Below are positions 58,584-64,000 of a DNA stretch of 64,000 nucleotides, piece after piece. Under the pieces are notes generated by a model. The model ran no database searches, was not told the origin of the DNA, and saw nothing but the letters and a program-made list of their open reading frames with translations. The stretch is taken from contig NZ_JBMERQ010000003.1 of assembly GCF_048820895.1 (NCBI RefSeq), forward strand, positions 124,001 to 188,000, read 5' to 3'. The position numbers and the translations under genes were made by a program. The stretch comes from Cribrihabitans_A neustonicus. GTDB lineage: Bacteria > Pseudomonadota > Alphaproteobacteria > Rhodobacterales > Rhodobacteraceae. Positions within the stretch are counted from its first letter, which is position 1; the number at the start of each line of letters is the position of its first letter.

Positions 58584-58910
58584 GACGGCATTTCCGGTGT
58601 GAGGCACCGGCTGCGCCGGGCTCTGGCCAGCCGCCAGCGCTCCGCCGCTGCGCTTTCCTTTCCAGCGCGCCTGCTGCGGTAGCTTGCAAAGCGGACAGGG
58701 CCGCGCTGCGACCCGCCCCGGGGCTTTTGGTGAGAATCCCGCGCCAGTTGGGCGGCGCGCGGTTCTGCGGCGGCGAAAGGCGCCTTTCAGGAACGGCAAT
58801 TCCGCCGGGAAGGCGTTGCGCGTTTCGATCGAACCGGAAAGCCTGATTGCAGGCAGGCAACGCGGGAGAGCGCAGGACGCCGCTGTCTGCGGCTGCCTTG
58901 GCTGGCGCTT
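58584..58910. other. 327-base convergent spacer, no supported gene
   Basis: Open frames on either strand lack ribosome sites. The region holds several short GC hairpins but no clear terminator with a T-run for either flanking gene. Confidence 0.4.
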
Positions 58911-60365
58911 TCAGAGCCGCACCGGCGCAGCCAGCTCCAGCAGACGCGGCAGGTCCATGTAGCGTTCGAGGTGCTCCGCAAGCGCGTCCAGCGTTTCCTC
59001 CACCCCGGCCTCGTAGCCCGCCTGGCTGGCGTGCCCCAGGCTGGCGAGAAATTCGGCCCGGAAGGCATCGGAGGAAAACAGCCCGTGCAGATAGGAGCCA
59101 CGCACCCGGCCGCAGCGGGAGACCGCGCCTTCGGGGCGGCCATCGACACTCAGCCAGGCGCGGGCGCAATCGGGGCCGGTGCTGCGGCCCATGTGGATCT
59201 CGTAGCCGGTGACCGGCAGGCCGCTGCCTTGAGTCTGAGCCTCGGTCAGGGTCACGCGTTTTTCCACTGCCATCGTGGTCTCGACATCCAGGAGCCCGAG
59301 CCCCTCGGCGGTGCCGGGGCGGCCGTCTGCGCCCAACGGGTCGGCGATGCTGCGGCCGAGAATCTGGTAGCCGCCGCAGAGCCCAAGCACATGGCCGCCG
59401 CGGCGGTGGTGTGCGCGGATGTCGATGTCCCAGCCCTGGGCGCGCAGGAAGGCGAGATCGCCCAGCGTCGACTTGCTGCCGGGCAGGATCACCAGATCGG
59501 CATCGCCGGGCAGGGCGCGGCCGGGAGGCACGATCTCGACGGTGACGCCGGGTTCCGCCGCCAGCGGGTCGAGGTCATCGAAATTGGCCATCCGCTCCAG
59601 CTGGGGCACCACCACCTTGCAGGCGCCGCCCCGGTGCGAGGCGATGTCCATCATATCCTCGGCCGGCAGTTTCCAGGCGTCGTTGAACCAGGGGATCACC
59701 CCCAGCGCGGGCCAGCCGGTGCGGCGCGCAATATCGTCCCGGCCCGCGTCGAACAGGCTGAGATCGCCGCGGAAGCGGTTTACGATGAAGCCCGCGACAT
59801 GCTCCAGGTCCTGCGGCTCCAGCACCGCCTGGGTTCCAACGAGCTGCGCGATGACCCCGCCGCGATGAATGTCGCCGGCCAGCACAACAGGCACCTGTGC
59901 GGCGCAGGCAAATCCCATGTTGGCAATGTCGTTCCTGCGCAGGTTGGTCTCGGCCGGTGAGCCCGCACCTTCGATCAGAACCAGATCGGCATCAGCGGCG
60001 AGCCGCCGGAAGCTCTCAAGCGCGGCTTCCAGAAGGCCGGTCTTGTCGCGCAGGAAGGAGCCCGCTGCCATGCTGCCGCGGCGCTTGCCCTGCACGATGA
60101 GCTGGGCGCCGGTGTCGGTTTCTGGCTTCAATAGGATCGGGTTCATGTCGGTATGCGGCGGGCGCAGGGCGGCGCGGGCCTGCAGCGCCTGGGCGCGGCC
60201 GATCTCACCGCCCTCGGGGGTGACGGCGGCGTTGTTGGACATGTTCTGCGGCTTGAAGGGCGCAACCTTCAGGCCGCGGCGCGTGAACGCGCGCGCCAGC
60301 CCCGCAACGATGAGCGACTTGCCGACATTGCTGCCGGTGCCCTGGATCATGATCGCCCGTGCCAT
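58911..60365 (-). CDS. cobQ: Cobyric acid synthase
   Basis: Amidotransferase of the late cobalamin pathway, amidating carboxyl groups b, d, e and g of adenosyl-cobyrinate a,c-diamide. 484 residues, standard length. N-terminal dethiobiotin-synthetase-like domain (IQGTGSNVGKS, KPQNMSNNAAVT) and C-terminal type I glutaminase with catalytic Cys in GLCGGYQILG and His in SYLHGLF. Start ATG 60365 (MARAIMIQG). No neighbouring cob genes. I looked for a cobalamin riboswitch upstream and did not find one. Confidence 0.96.
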   Translation of the reverse strand: MARAIMIQGTGSNVGKSLIVAGLARAFTRRGLKVAPFKPQNMSNNAAVTPEGGEIGRAQALQARAALRPPHTDMNPILLKPETDTGAQLIVQGKRRGSMAAGSFLRDKTGLLEAALESFRRLAADADLVLIEGAGSPAETNLRRNDIANMGFACAAQVPVVLAGDIHRGGVIAQLVGTQAVLEPQDLEHVAGFIVNRFRGDLSLFDAGRDDIARRTGWPALGVIPWFNDAWKLPAEDMMDIASHRGGACKVVVPQLERMANFDDLDPLAAEPGVTVEIVPPGRALPGDADLVILPGSKSTLGDLAFLRAQGWDIDIRAHHRRGGHVLGLCGGYQILGRSIADPLGADGRPGTAEGLGLLDVETTMAVEKRVTLTEAQTQGSGLPVTGYEIHMGRSTGPDCARAWLSVDGRPEGAVSRCGRVRGSYLHGLFSSDAFRAEFLASLGHASQAGYEAGVEETLDALAEHLERYMDLPRLLELAAPVRL

Positions 60366-60712
60366 TGCCCGCTCCCTGCCAATTCTGCCCGAAATGCGCG
60401 TCTGCCGGGCCTTCAATAGCAGGTTAGCGGCGCCGGTCCAGCGCGGCTGTGCCGCTTCCGGCACCTTCCGGTCCGGCGGCGGCGCTCATCCGCGCGGCAG
60501 CGATTCGGCGGGGCTGAGTACTCCGTCGAAAGGGCGCAAGGATCTGTCGGGGTAAATATCAATTCCGCCTGTCAGATCGCCCCGAATATGCGCCGCTCTC
60601 CGTTTTGAAACCGCAGTCGCCTTCACCAGGGGCCAGCGCGGACTGCTGCCCCCGCAGAAAAGAAAAACGCGCCCCAGGGGGACGCGCTTTTCAGCTAACA
60701 TGGCAGGCGGCT
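60366..60712. other. 347-base spacer between two minus-strand genes, with a terminator
   Basis: No supported gene. At 60663-60692 lies an imperfect hairpin flanked by A- and T-runs (minus strand AAAAGCGCGTCCCC...GGGGCGCGTTTTT), a good terminator for the 60.7 kb gene. The rest probably holds the cobQ promoter. Confidence 0.6.
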
Positions 60713-61030
60713 TCAGGCCGCTTCGGCCTGTGCCGCGTGGCGGCGCTCGCTCTCTTCGCGCGACAGCGCAACCGAGGTCCGCACACCGCGGCCCACGAAT
60801 TCCATCAGTCCGGAAACCACCCGCTCGTTGGGGTCGATCCCGGCACAGGTCAGCACTTCGCGGCCGTCCCGCGAGCGGGCCCAGCGGGCGATTTGCTCGG
60901 GGCCGTTGCCGTATTTCTTGTCATCGGCGATCGCATCATCCAAAGCAGCAAGCACAACGGCGGCAAAGAGTTTGCGCGCACGGTTGCCCTGCTCGTTGTT
61001 ATATGCGGTGCCGTCAACGAAATCTCGCAT
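60713..61030 (-). CDS. DUF6280-type small protein
   Basis: 105 residues, start MRDFVDGTAYNNEQGN, with ARKLFAAVVLAALDDAIADD, YGNGPEQIARWARSRDGREV and GVRTSVALSREESERR. This pattern matches, to my memory, a roseobacterial family named DUF6280; function unknown. Soluble, mixed helices. ATG 61030 is used; a longer in-frame extension lacks a ribosome site. Divergent from efp; terminator at 60663-60692. Confidence 0.75.
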   Translation of the reverse strand: MRDFVDGTAYNNEQGNRARKLFAAVVLAALDDAIADDKKYGNGPEQIARWARSRDGREVLTCAGIDPNERVVSGLMEFVGRGVRTSVALSREESERRHAAQAEAA

Positions 61031-61177
61031 CTCGCTTCCTTTGTTGTTCTTGCTGTTGCAATTTTCGCCGTGGCGCTGCTTATGACGGAAGCGTGACGAT
61101 TCGGGTAGCCCGCAGATGCATAGCATTCATGCAAATTGCGCATACCTTTGCGGCACGCTCACACGACATAGGTTGTC

Positions 61178-61206
61178 TTGCCAGCCGACAGCCCGCCAGA
61201 TATAGG
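61178..61206 (+). promoter_or_regulatory. Putative efp promoter
   Basis: TTGCCA-N17-TATAGG, about 40 bases upstream of the efp start; a likely start site near 61214 would leave a short leader. Confidence 0.5.
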
Positions 61207-61247
61207 GGCTGTTAAGAATACATCAACCATCTGAAAGGCATTTTTCC

Positions 61248-61811
61248 ATGCCCAAGATCAACGGCAATGAAATCCGTCCCGGCAACGTTCTGGAGCATAA
61301 TGGCGGCCTGTGGGCGGCGGTCAAGGTCGATCACGTGAAGCCGGGCAAGGGCGGTGCCTTTGCCCAGGTCGAGCTGCGCAACCTGCGCAACGGCTCTAAG
61401 CTGAATGAGCGCTTCCGCTCGGCCGACAAGGTGGAGCGCGTCCGGCTGGAGCAGAAGGACCAGCAGTTCCTCTATGAAAGCGACGGCATGCTGGTGTTCA
61501 TGGACACCGAAACCTACGAGCAGATCGAACTGCCCGCGGACCTGCTTGGCGAGCGCCGCCCGTTCCTGCAGGACGGCATGACAATCGTGGTTGAATTCTA
61601 CGAATCCGAGGCGTTGAACGCGACCCTCCCGCAAAAGGTGACCTGCAAGATCGCCGAGACCGAACCGGTGGTCAAAGGCCAGACGGCAGCGAACTCCTTC
61701 AAGCCCGCGATCCTGGAGAATGGCGTCAAGGTGATGGTGCCGCCCTTCGTCGGCCAGGACGAGATGATCGTCGTCAACACCGAAACTATGGAATACTCCG
61801 AGCGCGCCTGA
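61248..61811 (+). CDS. efp: Elongation factor P
   Basis: 187 residues. Helps the ribosome through polyproline stretches. The loop VKPGKGGAF carries Lys34, the modification site in EpmA-type systems. Three beta-barrel domains; the C-terminal VKVMVPPFVGQDEMIVVNTE is characteristic. No epmA, epmB or earP gene in the window. Start ATG 61248 after GAAAGGCATTTTTCC. Terminator at 61859. Confidence 0.98.
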   Translation: MPKINGNEIRPGNVLEHNGGLWAAVKVDHVKPGKGGAFAQVELRNLRNGSKLNERFRSADKVERVRLEQKDQQFLYESDGMLVFMDTETYEQIELPADLLGERRPFLQDGMTIVVEFYESEALNATLPQKVTCKIAETEPVVKGQTAANSFKPAILENGVKVMVPPFVGQDEMIVVNTETMEYSERA

Positions 61812-61858
61812 GCCCGCTCGGCCAGCCGCACCGGCACCAGCTGTGATCGCGTTTCTTC

Positions 61859-61886
61859 AAGCCCCGCGCCACCCGCGCGGGGCTTT
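61859..61886. terminator. Bidirectional terminator after efp
   Basis: 9-bp stem GCCCCGCGC/GCGCGGGGC, loop CACCC, with AA and TTT flanks; 47 bases past the efp stop and just before the stop of the convergent gene. Confidence 0.8.
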
Positions 61887-61897
61887 GGTGTTGGGCT

Positions 61898-62434
61898 TCA
61901 GCCGGGTAGCTCCAGGCTGAAGCCGCATTCATCCATCATCCTGCCATAGGCCGCGGTGAATCCGTTCAGCGAGGCAGTGAGCAAGGGCTTCCCTCCGGTC
62001 CGAATTTCAACCTGGCTGCCGGATCTCATCATCAGCAACATGGGCAGATGCATAGCAGGTTGCAGCTGGCTTTCGGCCGAAATCAGGCCTTCGCGGCTGG
62101 TCCAGACCGAGGCGGAACCATAGGCTGCACCGCCATGGTCGAAAAGAAACTCTACCGTCTGGCCCGGCTCCATCAAAGTGGAGTAATGGCGGGGCGCGGT
62201 CTCGGTTACCCGTGCCATCGGGTAGAAGTCCGGCGGCCCGCCATCGCCGTCGGAGACTTCGATCCGTAATGTCGGCATTCCGTCGCCACCAGTATAGGCG
62301 GTGCAGCTGCGGCGCAGATCCTCGCCGGTGGCTACGGCCTCAACCAATGTGTGCCAGTCGCGGTAGCTCCAGTATTCCGCGGCCGCCGGTGCGGTGGCTG
62401 CGGCGGCAAGCCCGAGGGCAAATAACAGGCGCAT
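61898..62434 (-). CDS. Exported protein of unknown function
   Basis: 178 residues with a signal peptide (RLLFALGLAAAATAPAAA, cut near residue 19). The mature part is predicted beta-rich; landmarks are EYWSYRDWHTLVEAVATGED, SCTAYTGGDGMP, FLFDHGGAAYGSASVWTSRE. Two Cys (residues about 43 and 172) could form a disulfide. No family recognised. Strong ribosome site AAGGAGG. Convergent with efp; the ygfZ stop lies 138 bases upstream. Confidence 0.75.
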   Translation of the reverse strand: MRLLFALGLAAAATAPAAAEYWSYRDWHTLVEAVATGEDLRRSCTAYTGGDGMPTLRIEVSDGDGGPPDFYPMARVTETAPRHYSTLMEPGQTVEFLFDHGGAAYGSASVWTSREGLISAESQLQPAMHLPMLLMMRSGSQVEIRTGGKPLLTASLNGFTAAYGRMMDECGFSLELPG

Positions 62435-62572
62435 GTCTTCCTCCTTGCGGTTGCTCCCGGCCGGAAGAGGGAAAGGGCCGGATTTTGCGGGCAGGATAGC
62501 CAAGGGACATGAACAGGCCCCTGCCGCCTGCGGAAGAGCATGGGAGGAGCGCTGGGTAAGAAGGCTGCGCGC

Positions 62573-63307
62573 TTACCCGTGCCAGGAAACCCGGGCGTCC
62601 CCCGCCTGCATGTCCCCGCCCGCGCGGTCAAAGCGCAGGTAGGCGATGCCCTGGCCGCCCGACTGGGTGAAAAGCGCGCCTGCCGGCTTGCCGCCTGCGG
62701 TGATTTCGGTTCCTGCGGGGGCTTTTCCCTCGACCTTGACAGTGCGGAACCCTTTGCGCAGTTCGGTCTTGTGTTTCATCCGTGCGGTTACTTCCTGACC
62801 GACATAGCAGCCCTTGCGGAAGTCGACACCGTTCAGTGCCTCGAAACCCGCTTCCAGAATGAAGGTGTCGCCGGTCAGCTCCACTCCGGTTTCCGGGATG
62901 CAGTGGCGGACCCGTATCGCGTCCCAGTCGCTGCCGTCATCGCCGCCTTCAGCGCCATACAGCCGCCATCCCATCTCCGCATTGCGCGGATCGGCAAAGG
63001 CGCCTTCCGGCGCAGGGCCGGTACCGCGCTGTACCTTCAACTCGGTCTCCCCGATTTGCACATCGGCGCGCAGCCTGTACATTGCGAGCCTCTTCTTCAG
63101 CCCCTCGGCCAGGGGCGCGGCCACGTCCAGCAGCACCGCATCGCCCTCCGGCACAAGGAAGAAATCGGCTAGATACTTGCCCTGCGGCGTCAAGAGCGCG
63201 GCATAGACCAGCCCCTGGTCCAGACGGTCCACATTATTGGTGACAAGCCCCTGCAGGAAGCTGCGGGTGTCGGCGCCGCTCAGGCGCAGGATACAACGGT
63301 CGCTCAT
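62573..63307 (-). CDS. ygfZ: Folate-binding protein YgfZ/IBA57-like
   Basis: 244 residues. The signature KGCYVGQEVTAR is exact, with an N-terminal tetrahydrofolate-binding region (LRLSGADTRSFLQGLVTNNV). YgfZ supports maturation or repair of iron-sulfur enzymes such as MiaB. It is shorter than E. coli YgfZ (326), as usual in alphaproteobacteria. Start ATG 63307 (MSDRCILRLSG). Divergent from the glycosyltransferase gene. Confidence 0.94.
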   Translation of the reverse strand: MSDRCILRLSGADTRSFLQGLVTNNVDRLDQGLVYAALLTPQGKYLADFFLVPEGDAVLLDVAAPLAEGLKKRLAMYRLRADVQIGETELKVQRGTGPAPEGAFADPRNAEMGWRLYGAEGGDDGSDWDAIRVRHCIPETGVELTGDTFILEAGFEALNGVDFRKGCYVGQEVTARMKHKTELRKGFRTVKVEGKAPAGTEITAGGKPAGALFTQSGGQGIAYLRFDRAGGDMQAGDARVSWHG

Positions 63308-63384
63308 GTCGTGGTTCCCCAGGCATTTCAACTCTTGCGCCCGTGATATAGGAACTGGGGGGGAAGAGAACAGGAAAACCCGCC

Positions 63385-64000
63385 ATGCCCGCACCGCTGA
63401 GCATCGTGATTCCCACCCTCAACGCCGAAGAGGAGCTGCCCGCCTGTCTCACGGCGCTGATGGAAGGGTTAAGCGCCGGGCTGATCCGGGAACTGATCCT
63501 GAGCGATGGCGGATCCGGGGACGCCACCCGCCAAATCGCCGCGGAGGCAGGGGCGCAGTGGTTAAAAGGCGCGCCTTCCCGAGGTGGCCAGCTCAGGCGG
63601 GGCTGCGCCGCTGCGCAGGGCGAATGGCTGCTCATCCTGCATGCCGACACGCAGTTGGAGGCAGGCTGGGCAGCGGCGGTAACAAAGCATCTGCAGGACG
63701 GGCAGGGGCGGCCCGCCTATTTCCGGCTCCGCTTCCGCGCCCGCGGCGCAGGCGCGGCCTGGATTGCTGGCTGGGCAAACCTCCGCGCCCGGCTGTTCGG
63801 CTTGCCCTACGGAGATCAGGGGCTGCTCGTGCGGCGGCAGGACTATGACGCGGCCGGCGGCTTCCCGGACCAGCCGCTGATGGAGGATGTGGCGCTGGTG
63901 CGCAGGCTGCCGCGGCTAACCTGCCTGCCCGCCGCGGCGCTTACCAGTGCGGCGCGTTACGAGCAGCAAGGCTGGCTCCGGCGCGGCGGCCGCAACCTAT
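63385..64000 (+). CDS. Glycosyltransferase, TIGR04283-type, 3'-truncated by window edge
   Basis: 205 residues visible, no stop before the edge. GT-A family 2 pattern: PLSIVIPTLNAEEELPACL, ELILSDGGSGDATRQIAAEA, GRGGQLRRG-like SRGGQLRRGCAAAQG, LLILHADTQLEAGW, then FRLRFRARGAGAAW and GLPYGDQGLLVRR. The GGQL and LHADT motifs match the small family TIGR04283, named after arsenosugar biosynthesis; whether it acts on arsenosugars here is unknown. The usual partner TIGR04282 gene would be just downstream. Start ATG 63385; ribosome site AGGAAA. Confidence 0.85.
   Translation, partial: MPAPLSIVIPTLNAEEELPACLTALMEGLSAGLIRELILSDGGSGDATRQIAAEAGAQWLKGAPSRGGQLRRGCAAAQGEWLLILHADTQLEAGWAAAVTKHLQDGQGRPAYFRLRFRARGAGAAWIAGWANLRARLFGLPYGDQGLLVRRQDYDAAGGFPDQPLMEDVALVRRLPRLTCLPAAALTSAARYEQQGWLRRGGRNL

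Noticed and set aside
60560..60665. Cobalamin riboswitch upstream of cobQ, suggested by GCTGCCCCCGCA
   Set aside because: The motif is on the strand opposite to cobQ, and the other conserved elements of the element (GGTGAAA...CCGG) are not present in order.
1..64000. tRNA genes, CRISPR arrays, insertion sequences, prophage or attachment sites
   Set aside because: Reading both strands I found no cloverleaf with a TTCRANNC-type arm, no regularly spaced repeats, and no transposase or integrase motif. Small elements could still be missed by eye; tRNAscan-SE and ISfinder would settle it.

Overview
The window is about 64 kb of high-GC chromosomal DNA from an alphaproteobacterium of the Roseobacter group (Rhodobacteraceae). 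A Leisingera or Phaeobacter relative is the best guess; that placement is inference. Support comes from GcrA, DUF1467, two DUF6455-type proteins, a DUF6280-like protein, an FnrL-type site, MeaB with methylmalonyl-CoA epimerase, HrpB, and several small proteins I associate with this group from memory. I see no rRNA, tRNA, CRISPR array, transposase, integrase or prophage gene. The stretch reads as ordinary core chromosome with compact operons and many clear hairpin terminators.

Layout. 0-3.5 kb: the 3' part of an RND efflux pump, a 24-residue lipoprotein, and a membrane protein behind a Fur-box-like promoter. 3.6-9 kb: carB diverging from pabB and a pabC-like gene. 9.4-15.3 kb: aspS, a DUF1800/Tat-exported DUF1501 pair, and a receiver-domain protein with a 46-residue membrane peptide. 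15.4-20.7 kb: methylmalonyl-CoA epimerase, DUF1467, EI24/CysZ-like and nitroreductase genes, an M48 lipoprotein, an IMPACT-family gene, a DUF6455 cluster behind an FNR-type box, and a CDGSH protein. 20.8-24.5 kb: rimO and an AsmA-family gene. 24.7-29.5 kb: a minus-strand operon kpsT-kpsE-kdsA-phosphohexomutase for capsule or KDO-linked polysaccharide export. 29.8-36.7 kb: uracil-DNA glycosylase family, SseB, YghU-type glutathione transferase, YHS, cupin, gcrA, an ABC-2 permease and an MFS transporter.

36.7-42.9 kb: argD-argF, with a possible arginine-codon leader peptide in front, a cysteine hydrolase, an SDR protein lacking the catalytic Tyr, a Pit phosphate permease and a NUDIX hydrolase. 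43-51.6 kb: hrpB, meaB, rpmB, a copper-handling pair, a sirtuin, a low-molecular-weight phosphatase, a LysR regulator and two small proteins. 52-58.6 kb: lepA, a small exported protein, entericidin, a DksA-like protein, pcm, a TolC-family protein and a PopZ-like protein. 58.9-64 kb: cobQ, a DUF6280-like gene, efp, an exported unknown, ygfZ, and the 5' part of a TIGR04283-type glycosyltransferase that runs off the window.

How the genes fit together. carB and argD/argF serve arginine synthesis, and carB also serves pyrimidines. pabB/pabC make p-aminobenzoate for folate. The epimerase and MeaB serve methylmalonyl-CoA metabolism. kdsA, the hexomutase and kpsE/kpsT point to surface polysaccharide. 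efp, lepA, rimO, rpmB and aspS are translation genes. The most novel candidate is the 21-codon open frame upstream of argD: it has five consecutive Arg codons, and these overlap one of two CGCCGC copies that compete for the same downstream GCGGCG. That layout suggests ribosome-mediated control of arginine genes, but it is a hypothesis from sequence alone.
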